Positions 36,389-48,087 of a DNA stretch of 64,000 bases are shown here, piece by piece. Made by a program: the position numbers and the translations under genes. The notes under the pieces are model-generated. The model ran no database searches and was not told the origin of the DNA. It was given only the letters and a program-made list of their open reading frames with translations. The stretch is taken from NCBI RefSeq assembly GCF_900067135.1, contig NZ_FJUR01000002.1, forward strand, positions 1,105,501 through 1,169,500, given 5' to 3'. Origin of the DNA: Rhizobium sp. 9140. GTDB lineage: Bacteria; Pseudomonadota; Alphaproteobacteria; Rhizobiales; Rhizobiaceae. The first letter of the stretch is position 1, and the number at the start of each line of letters is the position of its first letter.

Positions 36389-37159
36389 TCAGTTCGTTCT
36401 GGAGGCCGGGGCGCCTCCGAGATAGAAGTCGTGAACGTCCTCGCGGCGGCGCAGCTCTTCGGCCGTTCCCGACAGGGCCACACGACCGTTTTCCAGAATA
36501 TAGGCGTGGTCGGCGTAGCGAAGCGCCAGGTTGGCGCTCTGTTCGGCGAGGAGAAAGCTGACGCCAGCCTCCGTGTTGAGCGTCCGGATGATCTCGAAGA
36601 TTTCTTGCACGATGATCGGGGCCAGCCCCATGGAGGGTTCATCGAGAAGGACGAGGCGCGGCCTAGTCATCAGAGCCCGGCCGATCGCCACCATCTGCTG
36701 CTCGCCGCCGGACGTCAGTCCGGCTTTGACCTTGCGCTTCTCCTTCAGCCGCGGAAACCACGCATAGACCTGCTCGAGGCTGCGTGCGAGTTCGGCCCGA
36801 CCGGGCTTGCGGACGTAGCCGCCGGAGAGAATGTTCTCCTCGACGGTCAGCTGTGCAAAGCAATGCCGGCCCTCGAGAACCTGCACGACCCCCTGCGCCA
36901 CCAGCCTGGAGGCCGAGAGCGCGCCGACCGGGGTGCCGCGCCAGAGGATCGTGCCCTTGCTGACATGGCCGCGTTCCGGCCCGAGCAAGTTGGAGACGGC
37001 TTTCAATGTCGTGGTTTTCCCCGCGCCGTTTGCGCCGAGGAGGGCGACGATCTTGCCCTCCCCGACGGTCAGGGAGACGTCACGAACGGCGAGGATTGCA
37101 GAACCGTAGAGGGCCTCGATGTTCCTGATCTCGAGAAAGCCGGTGTCCTGAAGGGTCAT
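36389..37159 (-). CDS. livF: Branched-chain-amino-acid-type ABC transporter ATPase (LivF-like)
   Basis: The 256-residue ATPase has Walker A GANGAGKTTT, signature LTSGGEQQMV and Walker B RLVLLDEPSMGLAP. VAQGVVQVLEGRHCFAQLTVEENI is characteristic of LivF. It lies between livK and the DszC-like gene in the seven-gene minus-strand operon and pairs with LivG at 40557 to power uptake. Confidence 0.88.
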   Translation of the reverse strand: MTLQDTGFLEIRNIEALYGSAILAVRDVSLTVGEGKIVALLGANGAGKTTTLKAVSNLLGPERGHVSKGTILWRGTPVGALSASRLVAQGVVQVLEGRHCFAQLTVEENILSGGYVRKPGRAELARSLEQVYAWFPRLKEKRKVKAGLTSGGEQQMVAIGRALMTRPRLVLLDEPSMGLAPIIVQEIFEIIRTLNTEAGVSFLLAEQSANLALRYADHAYILENGRVALSGTAEELRRREDVHDFYLGGAPASRTN

Positions 37160-37197
37160 ATGATCGTTTCCGTATGTTGGCCCGTCCGTGTATGGGA

Positions 37198-38532
37198 TCA
37201 GTTCTGCGCCTGACGCGGCTCGATGCCCTTTTCCTTGGCGTAGGCGGCTGCGCGCGCGTAGATCGCGTCACGGAACAAGGGGCGATCGCCCTTCAGCCAG
37301 TCGGTCACCGCGTTCCACTTCTGCCCGTCCCACTGCACGATCTTGGCGGCCGGATCGCCTTCATGGTCCTGCGGCGTGATCTTTAGGGGGCTGAGCAGGC
37401 CTGTCGCGCCAAGCTCGGCAATGCGTTCAGCGGTGATGTCGAGATGCTCGGCGGCCCACTGGCCCTCTTCCTTGGTCAGGGGACGGTTTCCGAACTTCTT
37501 CTGGCCGGTGCGCAGGATCTCGGTGTAGATGATCGCCTGGACGAGACCGGCATTGTAGTAAACCGAGCCGAATTTCGAGACGTCCTTCAGTTCGCCCTTG
37601 CCGGCATCGATGACGTTCTTTTTCAGTTCCTTGGTGATCTCGAAATCCGTGCCCGACGGGAAAACCGACACGGCGAGATAGTTCTTGGCGGCGGCACCTG
37701 CAGGCCGCGCATCCTCTTCGGATCCCGTCCAGATGTCACCGATGATGCGATCCGCTGGGAAGCCGACACGCGCCGCGGTCTTCAGTCCAACCGGCGACAT
37801 CACGCCCCAGGCGCGGAAGAACACCCAGTCCACGCCGGCCCGCTTGATCTGCTGCCACTGCGCCTGCTGCTGCTCGCCGGGATGCGGAACCGCTATCTGG
37901 ATATTCTCGGACCCGTATTTTTTCGAGAGGATGGCCATCGGCTGGATCGTTTCGCGACCATAGCCGGAGTCGTGATAGAGCGTGGCGATCTTCAGACCTT
38001 TGAGCTTGTCATAGCCACCGACCTGATTGGCGATATGCTCGACGACGATGGAGGCTTCCGTCCAGTAATCGAAGAGAAGCGGAAACTGGTAGGGAAAGAC
38101 GCTCCCGTCCACCGCATCGCCCCGTCCGCCGGCAACCGAGATGATCGGCAGCTTGTCGAGCCGCGCCTTGTCGGAAATGGCGGCGTCGAAGCCGCTGGAC
38201 GTGGTGAAAAGAACGGCGACCGGTGCTCCGGCATAACCGTTCTTGTAGCGCTCGTAGCATTCGAAGGCGCGCTCGAGCGTATAGGCCGTCTCGCACTCTT
38301 GGACGAAGATCTTGACGCCGTTCACGCCGCCCTTTTCGTTGATGTAGTTGAAATAATCGCGATACCCAGCCCATTGCGGAATGCCCGAAGGCGCGTAGGG
38401 GCCGGTGCGATAGGAGAAGAGCGGGAAGAGCTGCTGGCCCGTCGCATCGTCCGCCTTTGCGACGCTCGTGAGCGTGGAAGCGGCGATGAGGGCACTGGTG
38501 GCGAGTGCAAGAGTTTTCGATAGAAGAGACAT
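37198..38532 (-). CDS. Periplasmic substrate-binding protein (LivK-like)
   Basis: The 444-residue product starts with a signal peptide (MSLLSKTLALATSALIAASTLTSVAKA). The mature domain is the type I periplasmic-binding fold with YFNYINEKGGVNGVKIFVQECETAY, TTSSGFDAAISDKARLDKLPIIS and YHDSGYGRETIQPM. It lies in the middle of the operon. The sequence suggests a ligand other than an amino acid because the neighbouring genes are monooxygenases, but the ligand is unknown. Confidence 0.87.
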   Translation of the reverse strand: MSLLSKTLALATSALIAASTLTSVAKADDATGQQLFPLFSYRTGPYAPSGIPQWAGYRDYFNYINEKGGVNGVKIFVQECETAYTLERAFECYERYKNGYAGAPVAVLFTTSSGFDAAISDKARLDKLPIISVAGGRGDAVDGSVFPYQFPLLFDYWTEASIVVEHIANQVGGYDKLKGLKIATLYHDSGYGRETIQPMAILSKKYGSENIQIAVPHPGEQQQAQWQQIKRAGVDWVFFRAWGVMSPVGLKTAARVGFPADRIIGDIWTGSEEDARPAGAAAKNYLAVSVFPSGTDFEITKELKKNVIDAGKGELKDVSKFGSVYYNAGLVQAIIYTEILRTGQKKFGNRPLTKEEGQWAAEHLDITAERIAELGATGLLSPLKITPQDHEGDPAAKIVQWDGQKWNAVTDWLKGDRPLFRDAIYARAAAYAKEKGIEPRQAQN

Positions 38533-38610
38533 GGCGGTCCTTTGGGTTCGTTGATGAAGCGTTGGGAGAAATTCGGGAGGATGGAGCAGGCCTCGTCGCT
38601 GCTCGGGTCG

Positions 38611-39663
38611 TTATCCGGCGTATCTGTTCCGGATGGCCTGTCGCGCACGCCGCAGCAGCTCGGAGAGGCCATCCGGCTCCTTGATCAGGAGCAGGATGAT
38701 GATGGCGCCAAAGATGATGCGCTGAAGGTTGGTCAGCGCGCCCTGATCGCCGAGGAAGGAGAGATCGACCGCCAGCACGACGCGGTCGAGCAGGATCGGT
38801 GTCAGCACGATGAACGCGGCTCCGAGGAAATTGCCGAAGATCGTCGCCACGCCGCCGATGAGCACGATGAAGAGAACCTGGAAGGACTTGTCGAGGTTGA
38901 AGGTGTGCGCATCCGACGTGCCGAGATAGGCAAAGGCCCAGAGAACACCCGTGATACCGAGGAAGAACGAACTGATCGCGTAAGCCTGCAGCTTGCGGCG
39001 GGCGACCCGGATGCCGAGAACGGAAGCTGCCGTTTCCATATCCCGGATGGCCATCCATTCACGCCCGAGCCGGCTGCGGACGATGAGGAAGGCAAGGCCG
39101 ATGAGCAGGACCGTGACGCTGGCGGCGAGAAAGTACCGGCCAAGCGGCGACTGCAGGCTGTAGCCGAGGATTTCCAGCCGCGGCGCGGAGATGGTCAGCG
39201 ACTGGCTGTCGTTGGAAAACCAGGTGAAATTGCTGAACAGCCACTCGAAGAAGAACTGCGCGCCGAGCGTCGAGGCGCCGAGGTAGAAGCCCCTGATCCG
39301 CAGCGACGGCAGCCCGAAGACGACGCCGGCCGACGCCGCGATCAGCCCGGAGATCAAAAGCACGAGGGGTAGCGGCAGCCCGGGTACGCGCAAAATAAGA
39401 TTATAGGCCGAGAACGCGCCGATCAGCATGAAGGCCGCCGAGCCCAGGGACACGAGACCGGCATAGCCCTGCAGCAGGTTGAGCCCGATGCCGGCAAGCC
39501 CCATGACCAGTGTCGGAATGATGATGGAGCTGAGCCAATAGTCTTCCGCGACGGCCGGGATGACGGCGAACGTGACGAGCAGCCCGGCGACGATCGGCAG
39601 CAGGGGCGCGTCGAGGCGCGAGCGGAGGCCGGACGGCAACGTTCGATCCTGAAGCACGGTCAC
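38611..39663 (-). CDS. livM: Branched-chain-amino-acid-type ABC permease (LivM-like)
   Basis: The 350-residue membrane protein has about ten segments, with GLNLLQGYAGLVSLGSAAFMLIGAFSAY and REWMAIRDMETAASVLGIRVARRKLQAYAIS, the conserved EAA-like loop of LivM. It starts 3 nt after livH ends. The C-terminal ~15 residues are charged. It forms the inner-membrane channel with LivH. Confidence 0.88.
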   Translation of the reverse strand: MTVLQDRTLPSGLRSRLDAPLLPIVAGLLVTFAVIPAVAEDYWLSSIIIPTLVMGLAGIGLNLLQGYAGLVSLGSAAFMLIGAFSAYNLILRVPGLPLPLVLLISGLIAASAGVVFGLPSLRIRGFYLGASTLGAQFFFEWLFSNFTWFSNDSQSLTISAPRLEILGYSLQSPLGRYFLAASVTVLLIGLAFLIVRSRLGREWMAIRDMETAASVLGIRVARRKLQAYAISSFFLGITGVLWAFAYLGTSDAHTFNLDKSFQVLFIVLIGGVATIFGNFLGAAFIVLTPILLDRVVLAVDLSFLGDQGALTNLQRIIFGAIIILLLIKEPDGLSELLRRARQAIRNRYAG

Positions 39664-39665
39664 GG

Positions 39666-40547
39666 TCAGACCCTTTCGATGTCACGGTCGCCGAACAGGC
39701 CGGCGGGCCGAATGAGGAGGAAGGCGACGGCGAGGATGTATGCAAACCAGGTGGAGACGCTGCCGTTGACCAACGGCCCGAGATAGATATCGGCGAGCGC
39801 CTCGCTTGCGCCGACGATCAGCCCGCCGGCAATCGCACCGGGGATCGAGGAGAAGCCGCCGATGATCAACACCGGGAGAGCCTTGAGCGTGATCAGCGAG
39901 AGCGAAAACTGCACACCCTGGCGCGCGCCCCAGAGAAGGCCGGCGACCAGAGCGACGAGGCCCGCGACGCTCCAGACGATGCGCCAGATCACCGGGAGAC
40001 GGATGCCGATGGATTGGGCAGCGAGCGTGTCGTCCGCCACGGCCCTGAGCGAGACGCCCATCCGGGTCTTGCTGAAGACAATGGCAAGGACCGCGACCAG
40101 GGTGACGACGATCAGGGAGGCAACAATGTCGAAATGGCTGATCAGGATGCCGGCATAGTCCTCGGCGATATCGTCGATGCCGAGATCGAGCATGTGCACG
40201 TCGGTGCCGAGAAAGAACTGTGCTGTGCCGTCGATGACGAAACTGAGACCCAGCGTGGCCATGAAGAGGGTTAGCGAATCCCGGTTGCGCAGGGGTCGGA
40301 GCACGAGAGCCTCGACCAGGATCGCCACCACGACCATCAGCGCCGCCGTCGCGAGGAACGCGATCCAGAACGGAAATCCGTGCTCCACGAGGGTGACGAA
40401 GGCGAGCGCCGCCAGAAAGACCATTGCGCCCTGGGCAAAGTTGAAGACGCCCGACGCCTTGTAGATCAGCACGAACCCAATGGCGACGAGCGCATACATC
40501 AGCCCGGCGAAGAGGCCGGTGATCAGGGTTTCCAGAAAAAAGGACAT
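39666..40547 (-). CDS. livH: Branched-chain-amino-acid-type ABC permease (LivH-like)
   Basis: The 293-residue product begins MSFFLETLITGLFAGLMYALVAIGFVLIYKASGVFNFAQGAMVFL, the hallmark of LivH, and contains RMGVSLRAVADDTLAAQSIGIRLP, the ATPase-contact loop. Start is 10 nt after livG ends. It is tightly packed in the operon. Confidence 0.9.
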   Translation of the reverse strand: MSFFLETLITGLFAGLMYALVAIGFVLIYKASGVFNFAQGAMVFLAALAFVTLVEHGFPFWIAFLATAALMVVVAILVEALVLRPLRNRDSLTLFMATLGLSFVIDGTAQFFLGTDVHMLDLGIDDIAEDYAGILISHFDIVASLIVVTLVAVLAIVFSKTRMGVSLRAVADDTLAAQSIGIRLPVIWRIVWSVAGLVALVAGLLWGARQGVQFSLSLITLKALPVLIIGGFSSIPGAIAGGLIVGASEALADIYLGPLVNGSVSTWFAYILAVAFLLIRPAGLFGDRDIERV

Positions 40548-40556
40548 GGGAAATCT

Positions 40557-41324
40557 CTAATGAACGGTGCCGAGATAGGCGGCGATGACATCGGGATTGT
40601 TGCGCACCTCGTCCGGTGTACCGTCCGCGACCTTGCGGCCGTAATCGAGGACGACGACATGCGAGGCGAGGTTCAGCACGATGCCGACGTCGTGTTCGAT
40701 GAGCACGATGGTCGTTCCGAAGGACCGGTTGACCTGGGCGATGACGCGGCTCATTTCCTGCTTTTCCTCCTGGTTCATGCCGGCCATTGGCTCGTCCAGC
40801 AGCAGGAGTTTCGGGGCAGCCACCAGCGCGCGGGCGAGGTCGACGCGCTTCTGCGTGCCATAGGAGAGCGTCGAGACGACCGTGTTGGCGTGTCGGTCGA
40901 GATGCAGAAAGGCGATGATTTCGTCTGCCCGGTCAGTGAACCGGCGTCGCTCCGCCCCATCCCGGCCGAAGCGGAAGATGTTTTCAAGAAACGTCGCGGC
41001 GCCCTGCCGCGAGAGGCCGGCCAGCACGTTTTCCCACACGTTCAGGCGGTGGAAGAGCGCATTGTGCTGGAAGGTTCGCCCGATACCCAGCAAGGCCGCC
41101 TTCTGCGGTTGGATCGCCCCGAAGCGTGCGCCGTTAAAAACGATATCGCCGGTATCGGCTCGGTAGACGCCGTTGATGACGTTCAGGAGCGAGCTCTTGC
41201 CCGCCCCGTTGGGGCCGATCAGGGCGCAGATCTCGCCGGTGGCGACGCTGAAGCTCAAGGCATTCACCGCCTTCACGCCCTTGAAGGACAGCGAAACGTC
41301 GCGAAGCTGGAGGAGATCGCTCAT
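40557..41324 (-). CDS. livG: Branched-chain-amino-acid-type ABC transporter ATPase (LivG-like)
   Basis: The start at 41324 gives 255 residues with Walker A GPNGAGKSSLL, signature LSYGTQKRVDLARAL and Walker B LLLLDEPMAGMN; GRTFQHNALFHRLNVWENV is typical of LivG. The start overlaps the monooxygenase stop by ATGA, so it is coupled to that gene. A longer open frame upstream is shadow sequence. Confidence 0.9.
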   Translation of the reverse strand: MSDLLQLRDVSLSFKGVKAVNALSFSVATGEICALIGPNGAGKSSLLNVINGVYRADTGDIVFNGARFGAIQPQKAALLGIGRTFQHNALFHRLNVWENVLAGLSRQGAATFLENIFRFGRDGAERRRFTDRADEIIAFLHLDRHANTVVSTLSYGTQKRVDLARALVAAPKLLLLDEPMAGMNQEEKQEMSRVIAQVNRSFGTTIVLIEHDVGIVLNLASHVVVLDYGRKVADGTPDEVRNNPDVIAAYLGTVH

Positions 41325-42745
41325 CAGGCGACGACCGACCGCAGCGCAGAGGCCGATGCGCGTTCGGCATCCCGGCGCTTGACGGCTTCGATGTCGCGAT
41401 AGGCATCGGCAGGGTGGTTCTTCGGTAGGTAGGGTCCGTCGCCGAAAAGTTTCTCTCGCAGGGTGCCGGGCTTGTAGGCCGTGGGATAGACGCCGCGCTT
41501 CTGCAGTTCCGGCACGAGCAGATCGACCGCCGCCTCGAAGCTTTCCGGTGTCACGGCATAGGCAAGATTGAACCCGTCGACATCCGTTTCCTCCGCCCAA
41601 TCCTGAAGGATATCGGCGATCGTGCCGGGCGAGCCGACGAAAACCGGACCGACGCCGCCGATACCGCCCCATTTGGCAAGCTCTTCCACCGTCCAGGTCT
41701 TATCCTTGCCGGCAAAGTGCTCGACCATCGAGACGATGGCGTTGGTCTCGACCTTCTTGAGTGCGTCCGTCGATGCGTACTGCCCGAAATCGATGCCGCT
41801 CCATCCCGACATTAAGACGAGGGAGCCGTCATAGGATGTATAGCTCTGATATTCCTCGAACCGCTTCTGGGCCTTTTCGTCCGTCTCGTCGATGATGAGC
41901 GTCGTCAGATTGTAGATCAGCACCTTCTTCGGATCGCGGCCGCTGGCCGCCGCCTTTTGCCGGATTTCGGAGACATAGGCCTTCAGCAGCGCCTTGCTGG
42001 GGGCGCCGACGAAGACGCATTCGGCATGTGCTGCGGCAAAAGCCTTACCCGGACCGGAGGCCCCGGCCTGATAGAGAACCGGCGTGCGCTGTGGCGAGGG
42101 CTCGGACAGATGGTAGCCCGGCACGTCGAAGAACGTGCCCTTGTGGCCGATCTCGTGAACCTTGGTCGGATCGGTAAAGATCCCGCGGACGGGATCGCGC
42201 TGCACGGAGCCCTCCTCCCAGCTCCCCTCGAACAGCTTGTAGAGCACCTCGACATATTCGGCGGCGACCTCGTAGCGGTTTTCATGGCTGCGCAGGCCGC
42301 CTTGGCCGACATTCTTCGCGCCGCTTTCGAGATAGGACGTCACGATGTTCCAACCGATCCGTCCCTTCGTATGGTGGTCGGCCGTCGCCAGCCGACGTGC
42401 GAATGTGTAGGGATGCTCGAAGGAGGTCGAAGCGGTGATGCCGATGCCGAGATGCTCGGTCGCAAGGGCGATCGGAGCGGCAAGCTGGATCGGATCGTTG
42501 ACGGGGATCTGCGCCGCCTGCTCGATCGCATGGTAGTTCGAGCCCTTGTAGACATCGTAATAGCCGATGACATCCGCGATGAAGATCCCGTCGAAGATGC
42601 CGCGTTCCAGGGTTCTCGCAAGATCCTGCCAGTAATCGAGGTCCTTGTACTTCCAGGACCGATCCCGTGGATGTTTCCAGAGACCCGGCGACTGGTGCCC
42701 TACGCAATTCATGTCAAAGGCGTTAAACCGTATCTGCCTGATCAT
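41324..42745 (-). CDS. FMNH2-dependent monooxygenase of the NtaA/SnaA/DszA family
   Basis: The start at 42745 follows CCGGAG and gives 473 residues. Family motifs include RFNAFDMNCVGHQSPGLWKHP, DGIFIADVIGYYDVYKG, TKGRIGWNIVTSYLESGAKN and LYQAGASGPGKAFAAAHAECVF. Members include nitrilotriacetate monooxygenase and DszA dibenzothiophene-sulfone monooxygenase. It is the first gene of the operon and likely catalyses the first cleavage of the imported compound together with the DszC-like partner at 35139. The needed flavin reductase is not encoded in the operon. Confidence 0.87.
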   Translation of the reverse strand: MIRQIRFNAFDMNCVGHQSPGLWKHPRDRSWKYKDLDYWQDLARTLERGIFDGIFIADVIGYYDVYKGSNYHAIEQAAQIPVNDPIQLAAPIALATEHLGIGITASTSFEHPYTFARRLATADHHTKGRIGWNIVTSYLESGAKNVGQGGLRSHENRYEVAAEYVEVLYKLFEGSWEEGSVQRDPVRGIFTDPTKVHEIGHKGTFFDVPGYHLSEPSPQRTPVLYQAGASGPGKAFAAAHAECVFVGAPSKALLKAYVSEIRQKAAASGRDPKKVLIYNLTTLIIDETDEKAQKRFEEYQSYTSYDGSLVLMSGWSGIDFGQYASTDALKKVETNAIVSMVEHFAGKDKTWTVEELAKWGGIGGVGPVFVGSPGTIADILQDWAEETDVDGFNLAYAVTPESFEAAVDLLVPELQKRGVYPTAYKPGTLREKLFGDGPYLPKNHPADAYRDIEAVKRRDAERASASALRSVVA

Positions 42746-43099
42746 CGATCCGCTCCGGATGCACGTAGGTGTTGGCCTACAAAATATCATCAGGAACGGT
42801 CAATGCGAGAAACTGGCTATTGTCTATAGATTTTGTTTAGAACAATTTTCCTAAATTATGGTCGTTTTAGAGTTGCGGTTCAGCACATCTTCAAATTAGA
42901 TCGAACCGCTGGCCGTCGTCCGCTGGGCAGGAGGACAAACATTTGTCAACGATCCGAAGCCTTGGCGCATCATAGGGCACTCAGACCTGCATCAAACAAT
43001 TCTCGGCATCGACGGCGCGGTCGGAAACCAGTACGCGATGATGGAATCGGTTACCGTTCATACGGGACCTCAGATGCGTAGCGTGAAACCTCGCCTTGA
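42746..43099. promoter_or_regulatory. Upstream region of the monooxygenase-Liv operon
   Basis: About 350 bp without a convincing gene. An imperfect inverted repeat ATTGTCTATAG ... TTTAGAACAAT lies around 42819-42846, in an AT-rich patch, and could be an operator for the operon. The rest shows nothing clear and ends at the IS5-family element. Confidence 0.3.
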
Positions 43100-44075
43100 G
43101 TGTCGGTCCGAGCACTTTATGAAACGTTAGAATTATTTATCGAAATTTGCATTTGCGGGTTTGCGTCACAGGCGTCGTTGTGATTCCCTTGGCCTTTCGA
43201 AACGCGAGAGGAGGCTTCGATGTGGACGATCGAAAACCGCGGACGATATGATCGCAGCAAATTACGATATCCGAGTGATCTGACGGATGAAGAATGGGCT
43301 CTTGTCGAGCCGTTGATCCCGGCTGGTAAGCGGGGCGGCGGCAAGCGCACGGTGGTTTTGCGCGAGGTGGTGAACGGCCTCATGTATGTCCTGTCGACAG
43401 GTTGCCAGTGGCGGGCGGTACCAAAAGACTTGCCGCCCCGAAGTACGCTGTTTGGCTATTTCGACCTGTGGAACTGGGACGGAACGCTCGGCCGCCTCCA
43501 TGCTGAGCTCTATGTGAAATGCCGGGAAGCAATGGGCCGCGAAGCAAGTCCTACGGCTGCGGTGATCGATAGCCAGAGCGTCAAAGGCGCCGAAAAAGGG
43601 GGGCTTGCATCGACCCGTGCGGGTATGATGCGGGGAAAAAGATCAAAGGCAAGAAGCGCCATATTCTTGTCGACACGGTAGGTCTGCTGCTAAACGCCCT
43701 GGTCCACCCGGCAGACATTCAAGACCGCGATGGCGGGGCTCTGGTTCTGCGGACATTATTCGGGCGCTATCCGTTTTTGACAAAGCTATTCGCCGACGGC
43801 GGCTATCAGGGACCGATCTTTGCCAAGGCACAGAAGAAGGCCAGACCAGGTCTGAACACTGAAATCGTCAAGCGATCCGATGCTGCAAAAGGCTTCGAGA
43901 TATTGCCACGCCGTTGGGTCGTGGAGCGAACCTTTGCGTGGCTTGGGCGATGCCGGAGACTGGCCAAAGACCTCGAGAACCTATCGACAAATGCGCTCGC
44001 CTTCCTCAAACTCGCATCCATCCGCCTGATGCTGCGAAGGCTATGTGCAAACTGAAAAAGTTTCCGGACCGACTC
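43100..44075 (+). mobile_element. IS5-family (IS427-group) insertion sequence with 3-bp target duplication
   Basis: Imperfect terminal repeats are GTGTCGGTCCGAGCACTTT at 43100 and, on the complement from 44075, GAGTCGGTCCGGAAACTTT. The element is flanked on both sides by TGA (43097-43099 and 44076-44078), fitting the TNA duplication of this group. It contains one transposase in two overlapping frames. The right end abuts the next IS21 element. Confidence 0.8.
43220..44055 (+). CDS. IS5-family transposase in two frames (possible -1 programmed frameshift)
   Basis: The first frame (43220-43681) encodes MWTIENRGRYDRSKLRYPSDLTDEEWALVEPLIPAG and DSQSVKGAEKG. The second frame continues CIDPCGYDAGKKIKGKKRH to the end RLMLRRLCAN at 44055, with FADGGYQGP and RRWVVERTFAWLGRCRRL containing the later acidic DDE residues. 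The switch occurs at AAAAAGGGGGG (43594 region), where a one-base backward slip joins the frames, so this may be normal expression rather than damage. Confidence 0.82.
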
Positions 44076-44123
44076 TGAATGCATAGCGACAATCTAGGTG
44101 AGATTCAGCGTCAATCAGGATGA

Positions 44124-46654
<2,531 letters not shown>

Positions 46655-46773
46655 GAATCTCATCCAGATTGTCGCAAGCATCTCATCCTGATTGACGCGC
46701 TATATCTGAAAGGACTCGAACAGCCGTTCGCCTAGATAATGACTTTGGTGGTGTTCATTGGAGTGGTAGCGAA

Positions 46774-47880
46774 TTATTTCTGCAATGACAGTGAGTACCG
46801 AGTATGTCGACGTTCACCCGTACGCGTCAGTGCACCGATCTCCACGAGTTGCTGAAGGTCGCGTGTTGCTGTAGCGCGGGATGTATCTGTGATCGAGATA
46901 TAGTTTTCGGCACTTAGACCTCCCTTGAAGCCAGCCGTGCCTTCCTTGAAGATGCGCGCGACTACCTTTTCTTGCCGCTCGTTCAGTTTGTCCCGAAAAC
47001 GATCATAGAACTTTGCTTTCTGGATGAAGAAATCTACGCGCTCAAGCGTCGCCTGTTGAGCATCCAGGATAGTTTCTGAAAAGAAAATGACCCAGTCGGT
47101 GATATCAAGCGTGCGCTGGTGCCGCTCAAGCTCTGAATAATAAGCCTTCCGGCGCTTCTCGATTGTCAAGGCGAGTGAAATGAGGCTTGGCTGCCCTATG
47201 TTTTGCGCTAGGGATTTCTCGGCGAGCGCGCGTCCAATTCGGCCGTTGCCATCCTCAAATGGATGTATGCTTTCAAAATAAAGGTGTCCTACTGCGGCGC
47301 GCGTCAAAGCTTGAAGCGACGTTTGACCATCTGGCCCGGATTGATTGAACCATGTGCTGAAGGTCTCCATCTCAGCGGCAACCTGGCGAGATGGGGGAGC
47401 CTCGAAGTGGATAGTGGGTTTGTCCAATCGACCCGATACAATCTGCATGGCGTCTTCATGCGTGCGGTAAGCACCAACCGTTTCAATATATCGGTTTCCG
47501 GCCATCAGCATTGAATGCCAGTGGAACAGTCCCTCATGACACAGCGGCCTATGCCAACTTCGATAAACATCCGCCATCATCTCGGCGATCCCCCGCTCTT
47601 GGGGGCGGATCTGTCTATCATCAGTGTTTAGCCCGAACTGCCGGCGGAGTGATGACTGGACACTCACGCGGTCCAGAAATTCCCCCTCAATCTCTGAGGT
47701 CTTGACCGCTTCGTCGCTCAGCAACTCAATGCGAAGTTGGTTGCTGTCGTCATCGTTGAAATGTCGAACAGCACCGATAACCTCGCCGGCGGACTGCAAG
47801 AATTTCTGCTCCAACGATATCAGGCTTGCGGTGTCGTATCTGAAGTTTGGCCAGTCAGTGTTTTGCCAGTTCCATTTCAT
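46774..47880 (-). CDS. Fic-family protein with N-terminal inhibitory motif (class II)
   Basis: The 368-residue protein has the active site HPFEDGNGRIGRAL and, near residue 62, TSEIEGEF, which fits the (S/T)xxxE(G/N) inhibitory helix found before the Fic core in self-inhibited members. The C-terminal part contains a winged-helix-like segment (FKGGLSAENYISITDTSRATATRDLQQLVEIGALTR), common in Fic proteins that also bind DNA. It likely AMPylates a protein target and may regulate itself. It lies alone between an IS21 and a broken gene. Confidence 0.88.
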   Translation of the reverse strand: MKWNWQNTDWPNFRYDTASLISLEQKFLQSAGEVIGAVRHFNDDDSNQLRIELLSDEAVKTSEIEGEFLDRVSVQSSLRRQFGLNTDDRQIRPQERGIAEMMADVYRSWHRPLCHEGLFHWHSMLMAGNRYIETVGAYRTHEDAMQIVSGRLDKPTIHFEAPPSRQVAAEMETFSTWFNQSGPDGQTSLQALTRAAVGHLYFESIHPFEDGNGRIGRALAEKSLAQNIGQPSLISLALTIEKRRKAYYSELERHQRTLDITDWVIFFSETILDAQQATLERVDFFIQKAKFYDRFRDKLNERQEKVVARIFKEGTAGFKGGLSAENYISITDTSRATATRDLQQLVEIGALTRTGERRHTRYSLSLQK

Positions 47881-48087
47881 GAGTTATAGAATCCCTCTCT
47901 ATAGCTCATAACTATTGCTGGAAATGAGCTATTGCAAACCCATCTATCGCTCAGCACCACAATCTGCATCTCTCCATTCAAGAAGCAGCGATCGACAGCT
48001 AACCTCTTGCCCTAAACATATTTTGTTAATGGGCGCCCCCTATTTCCGCTCGCCCTCGGCACTGGTGCCGAGCGAAAACGAATAAGC

